Shown: positions 24,013 to 35,598, counted from the stretch's first letter. The stretch is 35,657 nucleotides of DNA from JAGGAG01 sp031402225 (GCA_031402225.1 JANNSD010000151.1:1-35657); one strand, 5' to 3'. Program-made: numbers and translations. The notes: generated by a model not told the origin, from the sequence alone.

Positions 24013-24148
24013 TCACGTCCTCACGTCCTCACGTCCTCACGTCTTCACGTCCTCACGTCCTCACGTCTTCACGTCCTCACGTCTTCACGTCTTCACGTCT
24101 TCACGCCCTCACGTCCTCACGTCCTCACGTCCTCACGTCCTCACGTCT
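24013..24148. repeat. 8-bp tandem repeat, 17 units (CTCACGTC type)
   Basis: Seventeen consecutive 8-bp units with no indels run from 24013 to 24148. Most read CTCACGTC; units 5, 8, 10 and 11 read TTCACGTC, and unit 12 reads TTCACGCC. The array fills the whole spacer between the membrane-protein gene and rnhB, ending 12 bases before the rnhB ATG. It has no spacers, so it is not a CRISPR array. Confidence 0.95.
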
Positions 24149-24160
24149 ATTCTTCCACCC

Positions 24161-24796
24161 ATGCCCCGCACCGCGACGCCCCGACCGACCCTGCGCCAGG
24201 AAAGAGCCCGCTGGGCAATCGGTCGCGTCCTCATCGGTGTCGATGAGGTCGGTCGCGGTCCACTCGCCGGACCGGTCGTCGCCGCGGCGGTCGTTTTTCC
24301 TGCCAACGTCAGGCGCATCGCCGGCCTGCGCGACTCCAAGCTCCTGAGCGCTGCCCAGCGCGAGCGACTCGTGCCCCGCATCCGCGAGCGCGCGCTTCGC
24401 ATTGCGGTCGCCGCCGCCTCCGTCCGCGAGATCGATCGCTTCAATATCCGCGTGGCCACCGCCATCGCCATGCGCCGCGCCGTGAGCCGCGTGCTCGCCG
24501 GGCTCGAGGCCTGGGAAATCCTGGTGGACGGCCTCCCATTTCCCGAGCTCGGCTTCCCGCACCAGGCGCTCGTCTCCGGCGATGCCCACTGCGCCTCCAT
24601 CGCCGCCGCCGGCGTCATCGCCAAGCAGGTCCGCGATGAACTCATGCGCCGCCTCGCACTCCGCCATCCGCTGTATCGCTGGGAAACCAACATGGGGTAC
24701 GGCACCGAGGAACATCAGCAGGGCCTCCGCGACCACGGACCCTGTTGCCACCACCGCCACACCTTCGCCCCAATCGCCCAGATGAGTCTCTTCTAG
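24161..24796 (+). CDS. rnhB: Ribonuclease HII
   Basis: 211 residues, normal length. It cuts the RNA strand of RNA-DNA hybrids and removes single ribonucleotides from DNA. The catalytic core is clear: IGVDEVGRGPLAGPVVAAAV with the first Asp and Glu, LRDSKLLSAAQRERL, and LVSGDAHCASIAAAGVIAKQ with a third acidic residue. MRRLALRHPLYRWETNMGYG and GTEEHQQGLRDHG complete the family set. It is cytoplasmic. An 8-bp tandem repeat fills the region upstream, and no Shine-Dalgarno is visible before the ATG. Confidence 0.93.
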   Translation: MPRTATPRPTLRQERARWAIGRVLIGVDEVGRGPLAGPVVAAAVVFPANVRRIAGLRDSKLLSAAQRERLVPRIRERALRIAVAAASVREIDRFNIRVATAIAMRRAVSRVLAGLEAWEILVDGLPFPELGFPHQALVSGDAHCASIAAAGVIAKQVRDELMRRLALRHPLYRWETNMGYGTEEHQQGLRDHGPCCHHRHTFAPIAQMSLF

Positions 24797-24813
24797 GAGC
24801 GCCCCCCTCACAC

Positions 24814-24925
24814 CTCACGCTGTTTCAGTTCCTCCTTACGCAGTCGCTGTTCCTCCTCACTCCTCCCGCTGTTTCAGTTCCTCCTCACGCCGTCGCTGTT
24901 CCTCCTCACGCTGTTTCAGTTCCTC
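24814..24925. repeat. 21-bp tandem repeat, five units, first locus
   Basis: Units begin at 24814, 24835, 24856 (28 bp long, carrying an extra 7 bp), 24884 and 24905. Two sub-types alternate: one ends in CTGTTTCAGTTCCTC and the other in GTCGCTGTTCCTC. All start CTCACG or a close variant. The last unit contains the bioD stop codon (24906-24908). The same family recurs at 28706-28796. Confidence 0.9.
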
Positions 24926-25619
24926 CTGTCGGAAGGATCCACGGCAGCGCAGGAGCGATCGCCGCCGCCGCCGCCGCCGGGTCGGACAGTCGTGGCACCT
25001 CGAGCACCCGGTCCAGGCCCGACAGGCGCACGATGGCATCCCGGTTGGTGGCCGTGGAGGCGTCGGGGACCTCGGGCGCGCAAAGCACCACGCCCGCCGC
25101 GAGGATCCCCCCCAGCTCGAGCGCACCCAGCGTCAGCAGCGTGTGGTTGATGGTGCCGAGCCGGTTGGCCGCCGCCACCAGCACCGAGGCCCCCAGCGCC
25201 TCCGCCAGGTCTACCACGTTCCAGTCCCACGCCAGCGGTGCGAGCAGGCCCCCGGCCGTCTCCACCAGCGTAAGCTCGGTGCCCCGCGCCACCCGCTCCA
25301 CCTCGCTGACCACCGTGTCGAAGTCGAGCTTGTCGGCCCCCTCCAGGTCGGCGGCCACCGCTGGCGCCACCGGGGTGCGCAAACGGTAGAGCGCGTGCAC
25401 CGGCGAGCGCTGCCCCGTGGCGGCCGCGAGCTGCACGCCATCTTCCATGGCGGACGGATTCAGCTCGGTGCCCGTCTCCACCACCTTGATCGCCACCACC
25501 CGCCGGCCCGCCAGCACCAGCGCCCGGGCCAGGGCGCACCCCACCCACGTCTTGCCGACCCCGCTGTCGGTGCCGGTGACGAACACGATGCGCGGCACCG
25601 GCAGCCCGCCGCCGCTCAC
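24906..25619 (-). CDS. bioD: Dethiobiotin synthetase
   Basis: 237 residues from GTG at 25619, which overlaps the bioA stop codon (GTGA). It closes the ureido ring of dethiobiotin from 7,8-diaminopelargonate, CO2 and ATP. The P-loop is FVTGTDSGVGKTWVGCAL (about 13-30), with KVVETGTELNPS as the substrate loop. VETAGGLLAPLAW is the Mg/carbamate region, and VLVAAANRLGTINHTLLTL completes the fold. The last few codons (GGTETA then stop) are written in the 21-bp repeat, so the natural C-terminus may have been replaced or extended by repeat growth. Cytoplasmic; last gene of bioB-bioA-bioD. Confidence 0.92.
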   Translation of the reverse strand: MSGGGLPVPRIVFVTGTDSGVGKTWVGCALARALVLAGRRVVAIKVVETGTELNPSAMEDGVQLAAATGQRSPVHALYRLRTPVAPAVAADLEGADKLDFDTVVSEVERVARGTELTLVETAGGLLAPLAWDWNVVDLAEALGASVLVAAANRLGTINHTLLTLGALELGGILAAGVVLCAPEVPDASTATNRDAIVRLSGLDRVLEVPRLSDPAAAAAAIAPALPWILPTGGTETA

Positions 25620-26956
25620 GCCGGCACCGCCACGGGAGCGCCGCAGACCTCGACGATCGATTCGTGCACCGCAGAGAGCAGCATCCGCATCTCGTCGTCG
25701 GTGGTGGTGAGCGGGGGCATGAGCACGATCACGTCGCCCAGCGGACGCAGGAAGACGCCCCGGGCCCGCGCGGCACCACACACCTTCATGCCGCGCCGCT
25801 CCACCGCCGGATACGACACCCCCGTCTCCCGGTCGGCCACCAGCTCGATGCCGGCCGCGAGACCGTACTGTCGGATGTCGCCCACCGCCGGCAGCACGCG
25901 CAATTCGTCCAGCAGCTCGGCGAGGTGCGTCACCTTGCCTGGCAGTTCCGCCAGCAGGTCCGTCTGCTCGAAAATGTCGAGCGTCGCGTGCGCCGCCGCC
26001 GCCGCGAGGGGATTGCCGGTGTACGTGTGCCCGTGGAAAAACGTCCGCCCCTCTGAGGGATGGCCCAGGAACGCCCGGAAGACCTTCTCCGTGGTGAGCG
26101 TCGCCCCCATTGGCAGGTAGCCGCCGGTCAGTCCCTTGGCGAGGCAGAGGAAGTCGGGCGCCACGCCTTCCCTGGTCGACGCGAACAGCGCGCCCGAGCG
26201 GCCGAAGCCGACCGCCACCTCGTCGAGGATCAGCAGCGCCCCGGCGCGATCGGCCAGCTCCCGCACCCGGCGGGTAAACCCGGGCGGCTGCGTGATCATC
26301 CCCGCCGCCCCCTGCATGCCGGGTTCGAGCACGATGGCGGCGATCGTGCGGCCATGGGCGCTCACCAGGGACTCCAGTGCCTCGAGACAACCGGGACTGG
26401 CGGGCGACGGCGCCTGGAGTGTTGGGAAGAGCAGGGGACGGTACCGCTGGTGGAAGAGGTCGATGCCTCCGAGCGACACCGACCCGATCGTGTCGCCGTG
26501 ATAGGCGTTCCCGAACGTGAGGAAGGCAGTCCGCTGCTGCTCCGCGCCGCCATCGGCCTGCTGCCAGTACTGCAGCGCCATCTTCAAGGCCACCTCGACG
26601 GCGGTGGAGCCGTTGTCGGAGTAGAACACCCGCGTCAGGCCCGCCGGCGCCTTGTCCACCAGCCGCTTCGCCAGCGTTACCGCCGGTGCCGTGGCGTTGC
26701 CCAGGAAGGTGGCATGCGCAATCCGGTCCAGCTGGTCCCGGATCGCCTGATCGATCTCCGGTCGCCGGTGCCCGAACAGGTTGCACCAGAGCGAACTCAC
26801 GCCGTCGAAGTACCGCCGCCCGTCGGCGTCGATGAGGTAGTGCCCCTCACCCGCCACCACCATGAGCGGATCATCATCGGCATACGCGCTGTGCGGCGTG
26901 AACGGATGCCACACATATGTGCGATCGATTGCCTCGAGCTCGTCACCAGCACTCAT
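25616..26956 (-). CDS. bioA: Adenosylmethionine-8-amino-7-oxononanoate aminotransferase
   Basis: 446 residues, full length. It makes 7,8-diaminopelargonate from KAPA with S-adenosylmethionine as amino donor. The PLP lysine is Lys274 in CLAKGLTGGYLPM, Asp245 in LLILDEVAVGFGRSG holds the PLP nitrogen, and GNAYHGDTIGSVS carries the aromatic PLP contact. The N-terminal VWHPFTPH and DGVSSLWCNLFGH motifs are specific to BioA within class III aminotransferases. The Shine-Dalgarno (GAGG) is provided by the last unit of the 7-bp repeat that fills the spacer after bioB. Its stop codon overlaps the bioD start by four bases. Cytoplasmic. Confidence 0.94.
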   Translation of the reverse strand: MSAGDELEAIDRTYVWHPFTPHSAYADDDPLMVVAGEGHYLIDADGRRYFDGVSSLWCNLFGHRRPEIDQAIRDQLDRIAHATFLGNATAPAVTLAKRLVDKAPAGLTRVFYSDNGSTAVEVALKMALQYWQQADGGAEQQRTAFLTFGNAYHGDTIGSVSLGGIDLFHQRYRPLLFPTLQAPSPASPGCLEALESLVSAHGRTIAAIVLEPGMQGAAGMITQPPGFTRRVRELADRAGALLILDEVAVGFGRSGALFASTREGVAPDFLCLAKGLTGGYLPMGATLTTEKVFRAFLGHPSEGRTFFHGHTYTGNPLAAAAAHATLDIFEQTDLLAELPGKVTHLAELLDELRVLPAVGDIRQYGLAAGIELVADRETGVSYPAVERRGMKVCGAARARGVFLRPLGDVIVLMPPLTTTDDEMRMLLSAVHESIVEVCGAPVAVPA

Positions 26957-26960
26957 ATTG

Positions 26961-26995
26961 CCTCACGCCTCACGCCTCACGCCTCACGCCTCACG
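26961..26995. repeat. 7-bp tandem repeat, five units, in the bioB-bioA junction
   Basis: Five perfect units of CCTCACG fill nearly all of the junction. On the coding (minus) strand they read GGCGTGA-like units. The bioB stop codon (26993-26991) lies in the unit next to bioB. The GAGG of the unit next to bioA (26964-26961) stands four bases before the bioA ATG, serving as its ribosome site. Gain or loss of units would change the coupling distance in 7-base steps. Confidence 0.93.
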
Positions 26996-27980
26996 CTTCC
27001 GCAGGAATCAGCTCCGCCACCCGGAACCCCGCATCAGCAATCATTCTCAAGTCCGCCTCATACCCCGCGCCACCGGTGGTCAGGTAGCCGTTCACGAAGA
27101 TCGAGTTTGCCGGCCACAGCGCCAGCGCCTGCAGGTGACGCAGGTTCACCTCGCGCCCGCCCGCCACCCGGATGTCTCGCGTCGGGTTCACGAACCGGAA
27201 CATCGCCAGCAGCCGCAGACAGTCCATCGGGGCGAGCCGCTCGTGGTGCCCCATCGGCGTGCCAGGGCGCGGGTCGAGGAAATTGACCGGGATCGACTCC
27301 ACTTCCAGCGCCTGCAGCTCGAACGCCAGCGAGATCCGGTCGTCTTCGGTCTCGCCCATCCCCATGATCCCGCCACAGCACGCTTCCAGCCCCGCCGCAC
27401 GCGCCCGCTTCACCGTGGCGACACGATCGTCCCAGGTGTGGGTGCCACACAGCTCGGGGTAGAACCGCTTCGACGACTCGAGGTTGTGGTTGAACCGCGT
27501 CACCCCCGCCTCGGCGAGTTGCTCGGCCTGTCCGTCCTTCAGCAGTCCGAGGGACGTGCACACGTTGATGTTCATCTCCGCCTTGATCTGCCGCACCGCC
27601 TCGCAGATCGTATCGAGGTCCCGCGCAGAAGGACCCCGCGTCGCCGTTACCATGCAGTACTTCACCGCCCCCATGGCATGCGCATGCCGCGCGCCCTCCA
27701 CCAGCTCCTCCACCGTTTGCATCCGGTAGCTGTCCACGCCGGTGTCGTAGCGCGACGACTGGCTGCAGAAGGCACAGTCCTCCGGGCACTTCCCGCTCTT
27801 GGCATTCTGCAGCACGTGCAGCCGCACGTCCCGGCCATGGTACCGCTGCCGGATCTGGAACGCGGCGCCCAGCAGCGGCAGCAGCTCGTCGTCGCTCGAT
27901 CGCACGATGCGCCGCGCGTCGTCGGCCGAGATCATCGTGCCGCCCAGCACCTGCTCGGCGAGCGTACTCCAGTGGCTCAC
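26991..27980 (-). CDS. bioB: Biotin synthase
   Basis: 329 residues from GTG at 27980, with CCGGAG six bases upstream; the overlapping ATG at 27982 is out of frame and followed by TGA. It is a radical-SAM enzyme that inserts sulfur into dethiobiotin. The SAM-cluster cysteines are Cys65, Cys69 and Cys72 (KCPEDCAFC). Further motifs are CMVTATRG, MNINVCTSLGLL, RFNHNLESS, ACCGGIMGMGE and VNFLDPRPGTP, the last being the conserved loop near the second cluster. The C-terminus is complete (FRVAELIPAEA), with its stop codon in repeat DNA. It is the first gene of the bio operon; bioF and a pimeloyl-chain gene are not in the window. Confidence 0.95.
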   Translation of the reverse strand: MSHWSTLAEQVLGGTMISADDARRIVRSSDDELLPLLGAAFQIRQRYHGRDVRLHVLQNAKSGKCPEDCAFCSQSSRYDTGVDSYRMQTVEELVEGARHAHAMGAVKYCMVTATRGPSARDLDTICEAVRQIKAEMNINVCTSLGLLKDGQAEQLAEAGVTRFNHNLESSKRFYPELCGTHTWDDRVATVKRARAAGLEACCGGIMGMGETEDDRISLAFELQALEVESIPVNFLDPRPGTPMGHHERLAPMDCLRLLAMFRFVNPTRDIRVAGGREVNLRHLQALALWPANSIFVNGYLTTGGAGYEADLRMIADAGFRVAELIPAEA

Positions 27981-28048
27981 ATGGACTCCGGAGATGGTTG
28001 ATGGGGAGACTACTGTAATGCGGCACCAGACGGTAGATCACCCCCGTC

Positions 28049-28132
28049 GGCCATCAGTCGGCAGTTGACAGTCGGCAGGCAGTCGTCAGCTGCCCACTCA
28101 CTGACGACCGCCGACTGCCGACTGCCGACTCA
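28049..28132. repeat. Large inverted repeat built from 7-bp units
   Basis: The left arm (about 28049-28089) contains AGTCGGC-type units. The right arm (about 28100-28132) contains three GCCGACT units in a row plus CTGACGAC. The arms are imperfect reverse complements around a short loop (TGCCCACTCA), so RNA from either strand would fold into a long GC-rich hairpin. The stop codon of the gene at 28130-28498 is the outermost part of the right arm. It probably works as that gene's terminator, upstream of bioB. Confidence 0.75.
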
Positions 28133-28498
28133 GTTCGGCGGAAATTTCAGGAAGATCTGTTGGACGGTTCGCACCCGCTCGGAGAAGTCCAGCAGCGTCA
28201 TGTCGAACACGATGTCGTCAGTCCCCGACAGCGCCCCGAAGGCCGCCCCCGCGGTGCCCAGTTGCAGCTCCGACGCCTGGAACAGTCGCAACTCCCTGAT
28301 CTCTCCCGCTGACACCGCCCCGGTCGAGTCCGCCTGCCGGTAGGTCACCTTGTCCCCCTCCAGGCTCACCAGGCGGACATCCCACAGCAGGGAGTCGTTC
28401 TGGAGCGTGATTTGCCACCGGTCGGCCTTGGCCTGCGCCGACAAGGGGGCAGGGGCGGCCAGGGCGGCCAGAAGTCCGAGCAGGATGAACGGGCGCAT
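28130..28498 (-). CDS. Small secreted protein of unknown function
   Basis: 122 residues from the ATG at 28498, with CCGGAGAC just upstream. A signal peptide (LLGLLAALAAPAPLSAQ) is followed by a compact beta-rich domain: WQITLQNDSLLWDVRLVSLE, KVTYRQADSTGAVSAGEIRE and DIVFDMTLLDFSERV. The central strand style (RLVSLEGDKVTYR, then IRELRLF) resembles small proteins that pair a charged beta-hairpin with a hydrophobic helix, but no family is recognised. It is a single-gene unit whose stop codon lies in an inverted repeat; the tRNA-Lys gene lies upstream on the other strand. Confidence 0.65.
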   Translation of the reverse strand: MRPFILLGLLAALAAPAPLSAQAKADRWQITLQNDSLLWDVRLVSLEGDKVTYRQADSTGAVSAGEIRELRLFQASELQLGTAGAAFGALSGTDDIVFDMTLLDFSERVRTVQQIFLKFPPN

Positions 28499-28595
28499 GG
28501 TGTCTCCGGTTGGGGCTGCCTGCATGTTAGCTGCGTTTGGCCCGGAGGTGCCGCTCTTGAGTTTCCCCGGGGTAACGGGCACGTTTCTGCGGTTG

Positions 28596-28668
28596 GGGGG
28601 CGTAGCTCAATCGGTAGAGCACGGGCCTTTTAAGCCCTAGGTTGTGGGTTCGAGTCCCACCGCCCTCA
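28596..28668 (+). tRNA. tRNA-Lys (anticodon UUU)
   Basis: 73 bases fold into a full cloverleaf. The acceptor arm is GGGGGCG with CGCCCTC (one G-U pair). The D arm is GCTCAATCGGTAGAGC. The anticodon arm is CGGGC-CTTTTAA-GCCCT, in which TTT is at positions 34-36. The T arm has GTGGG-TTCGAGT-CCCAC, and A is the discriminator base. CCA is not encoded. It stands alone; the divergent gene begins about 97 bases upstream. Confidence 0.95.
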
Positions 28669-28705
28669 TAGAACGGCGGGTAAGGCGGGGAGGGCGGGTG
28701 GCCCC

Positions 28706-28796
28706 CTCACTCCTCCCGCAGTCGCAGTTCCCCCTCACGCTGTTGCTGTTCCTCCTCACGCCGTCGCTGTTCCTCCTCACGCCGTCGCTGTTCCTA
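28706..28796. repeat. 21-bp tandem repeat, second locus
   Basis: Units begin at 28706 (28 bp long), 28734, 28755 and 28776. The unit at 28755 (CTCACGCCGTCGCTG, then TTCCTC) is identical to the one at 24884, about 3.9 kb away. Both loci also share the 28-bp variant beginning CTCACTCCTCCCGC. It lies between tRNA-Lys and the peptide-maturation gene. Confidence 0.9.
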
Positions 28797-28853
28797 CTTA
28801 CTTAGTTGCATTTTGAGCCGCATACTACCTGAGGCTCCCTCACCCCGGCCTCC

Positions 28854-29817
28854 ATGAACACCCTGTCAGACCGCCCTGTCTTCACCGTCGATGGTGAGGT
28901 CTTCCATTGGGGCGACGTCGTGCGGCACGCACAGGCCAGCGGTCGCTGGGACGAGCTTCAGGGCGAAGCCCGCCATGGCTTGGCCTGTGAGTCGCATTTC
29001 GATACCATCGAGGATGAGGGCGCCGAGGAAGCCATCGACGAGGCGGCGGCGGAGTTCCGCTATGAGCGCGAGCTCATCACCGCCGAGGAAATGGAGGCCT
29101 GGCTTGAGGCCCGCGGGCTCACCCCCGAGGCGTGGATGGGCTCCATCCGCCGCGCCGTCCTCCGGCAGCTCTGGGCTGACGACCTCGACGCCATCGTGGC
29201 GGAGCATCCCGCGTCCGACGAAGAACTCGACGAAGCCCTCCGCACTGACCTCCTCTGCTCCGGTACCCGCCGCACCCTCGCTGAGGAACTGGCGGTCGAG
29301 GCGGCGGCCGCTGCCGCCTCGACGGACGCCCCGCCGCAGGGCGCGCCGGCCGATCGCGACGCCCTCCTTGCCATCCTGCACCAGCGCGCCGACCGCTTTC
29401 GCCAGGAAGTGACGGCGCCTGAGACGCTGGCCCGCGAGGTGTCGTCTAACCAGATGGAGTGGATCAGGGTCGAGTGCCAGGCCATCGAGTTTGCCGAGGA
29501 CACCCACGCGCGCGAGGCGGCACTCTGCCTCACCGAGGACAGGCTCGATTTCGCCGACGTGGCGGGCGAGGCCGACGTACCCGTTGAGAAGGTCATCTTC
29601 TACCTCGACCAGCTCGATACGGACACACGGTCTCGCTTCCTCGGCGCCACCGTGGGCGACGTCATCGGACCCGTCGCCGTCGATGAGGTCTTCACCGTGT
29701 ACCAGGTCATGGCCAAGGTGATGCCGTCCATCGATGATCCTGAGGTCCTGCGTCGGGCGGAAGATCGGCTGCTCTCCCGGGCGCTCGCGGCCGAGGTCAA
29801 CCGGCGGGTGAGGTGGC

Positions 29818-29831
<14 letters not shown>
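28854..29831 (+). CDS. PpiC/SurA-related putative peptide-maturation protein
   Basis: 325 residues, acidic, no signal peptide. The middle (about 60-115: FRYERELITAEEMEAWLEA, then LTPEAWMGSIRRAVLRQLW) is a helical, SurA-N-like region. The end has the parvulin-like FLGATVGDVIGPVAVDEVFT, VYQVMAKVMPSIDDPEVLRR and RAEDRLLSRALAAEVNRRV. This arrangement recalls PpiC-related proteins annotated as putative peptide-maturation factors beside C39 exporters. A complete catalytic parvulin core is not obvious, so it may bind peptide rather than isomerise proline. It overlaps the exporter gene by 14 bases, strong evidence for shared function. The immediate upstream 57 bp are AT-richer and may hold the operon promoter. 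Confidence 0.65.
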
Positions 29832-33006
<3,175 letters not shown>

Positions 33007-33008
33007 CG

Positions 33009-34222
33009 ATGAGCGACGACGACGCCTTCCTCGAGTCCGATCCGCCCCACTGGGCCGCCCGCGGGCTGTCGATCCTCGTGATCACGCTCTTCGTGATCGG
33101 ATTGCTTGCCGCCGCCATCGTGCACGTGCCCGAGACGGTGTCCGGCCGCTTCACCCTGGTGCCCATCACCGGCACCGACCCGGTGCGCACCTCGCGCGAG
33201 GGCATTGTCACCGGCGTCCGGGTGCACGAAGGCGATTCCGTGTCCCGCGGCGCCCCGCTGTTCGTCATCCGCTCGTCGTCGGTCAACGATCGCACCGCCG
33301 ATCGCCGTACCCTCGAAACCCAGCAACGGGGCAACACCGAGCGCCTGCTCCTGCTCGACCTGCAGTATCGCGGCTCGCGCCGCGCCGATTCCGCCGAGGC
33401 CCGGCGCCTGCAGAGCCGCGCGGCGTACCTCGACCGCCAGATCAAGTCGAAGACGCGCCGCCTCACCGTCATGCAGGAGATCGCCGACAGCTCGGCCGCC
33501 GGCGCAGAGCGAGGCGCACTCGGAAGGGTCGAGGTCCAGCGCCTCGAGCTCGATGCCCGCGTGTTGAGCGAGGAAGTGGACGCCGCCAGCAACGACCTCG
33601 CGGAGACCCGCGCCGACATCGCCCGCGTGGAGCAGGCGGGTGTCGCCCGGCAGCTGGAGTATCGCCAGGCGCGCGCCGCCATCGAGGAAGCGATGGAACG
33701 CGACGGCATCCGGGCCTCGTCACTGGGCCGCGACCCCGTCAGCAGCAGCGATAGCGGTTTCGTCCTCACCGCGCCCTGCGCCGGTACCCTGCTGCGACTC
33801 AGGGTCAACGCCGCCGGGGCCGTGGTACGCGAGGGCGATACCCTCGCCGAAGTCGCCTGCCAGGGCGCGCCACTGCAGGGCGAACTGGTGCTGCCCCAGG
33901 CCGGCGTTCCCCTCGTGCAAAAGGGGCAGGGGGTCAAGCTCCGCTTCGATGCGTTCCCCTACCAGCGCTACGGCGTCCGCTTCGGCACGGTGCGCTGGCT
34001 CGGCCCCGCCGGGTTGAGTGCGCAGGACAGCGGTGCCTTCCGCGCCATTGTCGACCTCTCCGAGAGCAGCATCCGCGTCCGCGGCAAGATGCGGCCGCTG
34101 CTCCCCGGCATGGGCGGGCAGGCCGACATCGTGGTGGGCCGTCGGTCCCTCGTGAGCTATGCCTTCGAGCCACTCCGCGCGCTCAAGGAGAGCTTCGCGG
34201 ACGCCCCCGCCGACTCCACGCC

Positions 34223-34226
<4 letters not shown>
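33009..34226 (+). CDS. HlyD-family membrane-fusion (adaptor) protein
   Basis: 405 residues from the ATG two bases after the exporter stop codon. One membrane helix at about 19-40 (GLSILVITLFVIGLLAAAIV) follows a short cytoplasmic tail. A lipoyl-like half (EGIVTGVRVHEGDSVSRGAP) precedes a long coiled coil (about 95-245), and its partner half is GFVLTAPCAGTLLRLRVNAA. A beta-barrel region then ends PGMGGQADIVVGRRSLVSYA, typical of the HlyD/bacteriocin secretion branch. It would link the inner-membrane PCAT to an outer-membrane channel; no TolC-like gene is visible here. The stop codon overlaps the next gene's GTG start (GTGA). Confidence 0.9.
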
Positions 34227-35233
<1,007 letters not shown>

Positions 35234-35338
35234 GCCATCGCATCATTTCAGTACCATGGCTTCATCCCGGGACCACTATGCGGTGCTATCGTCGAACCAT
35301 TTTCACCTTGCCCCACAGGCACAGTTTCTCGAACTCGT

Positions 35339-35365
35339 TGGCAATACGTCACATCCGTTGCGCCA
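35339..35365. promoter_or_regulatory. Imperfect inverted repeat upstream of the sigma-54 promoter
   Basis: TGGCAATACG (35339-35348) and CGTTGCGCCA (35356-35365) match as an inverted repeat at seven of ten positions, with a seven-base spacer. It is only about 20 bp from the -24 element, closer than usual for an activator site, so it may be an operator for another factor or chance. The rest of 35234-35338 is AT-richer than the genes and could hold activator sites. Confidence 0.25.
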
Positions 35366-35371
35366 GCAGTT

Positions 35372-35387
35372 CGGCACGGTGATTGCC
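35372..35387 (+). promoter_or_regulatory. Sigma-54 (-24/-12) promoter for the peptide genes
   Basis: CGGCACGGTGATTGCC matches the sigma-54 consensus TGGCACG-N4-TTGC at every core base (GGCACG, four bases, TTGC). The GG at 35373-35374 and GC at 35385-35386 are exactly ten bases apart. Transcription should start near 35398, about 49 bases before the first peptide gene. The activator gene ends only about 139 bp upstream. Confidence 0.82.
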
Positions 35388-35446
35388 TTTCCATAGGGCA
35401 GGCAGAACTTCGCTGCCACCTCGTTCACCACCACAGGAGATGCACC

Positions 35447-35551
35447 ATGGCCGCCAAGAAGAGCTCAAAGGTGAAGGATCTTCCGCGCAAGTCCGTCTCA
35501 TCGAAGAAGGCCTCGAACATCAAGGGCGGCGCCCGGGCCAAGAAGACCTGA
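35447..35551 (+). CDS. Double-glycine leader peptide precursor, 34 residues
   Basis: GGAG stands seven bases before the ATG. The peptide begins MAAKKSSKVKDLPRKSVSSK and ends KASNIKGGARAKKT. The leader has 28 residues and finishes Ile-Lys-Gly-Gly, the cut site used by C39 exporters, leaving a six-residue core, ARAKKT. It is strongly basic: 11 Lys and 2 Arg in 34. The V-K-D-L-P-x-K motif at 9-15 is shared with the next gene. It lies downstream of a sigma-54 promoter and of the exporter, adaptor and activator genes, so it is very probably the exported substrate. Whether the core is modified is unknown. It might be a signal, an antimicrobial or a short secreted effector. Confidence 0.8.
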   Translation: MAAKKSSKVKDLPRKSVSSKKASNIKGGARAKKT

Positions 35552-35598
35552 GTCTCGCTGTCATCCGATCTGATCACCTGTTTTCAGGAGCGTTTCAA

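Noticed and set aside
24013..24148. Possible CRISPR array
   Set aside because: The 8-bp units are directly adjacent with no spacers, and no cas gene is present. It is a simple tandem repeat.
24857..25126. Coiled-coil-like peptide (EELKQREEEQRRRE) on the minus strand
   Set aside because: It is the 21-bp repeat translated in one frame, continuing from an out-of-frame reading of bioD. No start site or homologue is recognisable.
24906..26786. A single long minus-strand frame suggesting a bioD fusion with an Arg/Gly-rich 390-residue extension
   Set aside because: The extension is the bioA region read in the wrong frame; bioA itself is complete in its own frame, and bioD starts at the GTG overlapping the bioA stop codon.
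28797..28826. Sigma-70 promoter TTACTT-N17-CATACT before the peptide-maturation gene
   Set aside because: The spacing is right and the DNA is AT-rich, but the -35 box matches the consensus at only two bases, so it was not listed as a feature.
35256..35396. 46-codon open frame (starting MASSRDHYAVLSSNHFHLAP) before the peptide genes
   Set aside because: It has no ribosome site, its composition is unlike the neighbouring genes, it has no Gly-Gly, and it covers the sigma-54 promoter, whose start point lies after its end. Better read as regulatory DNA, though a peptide cannot be excluded.
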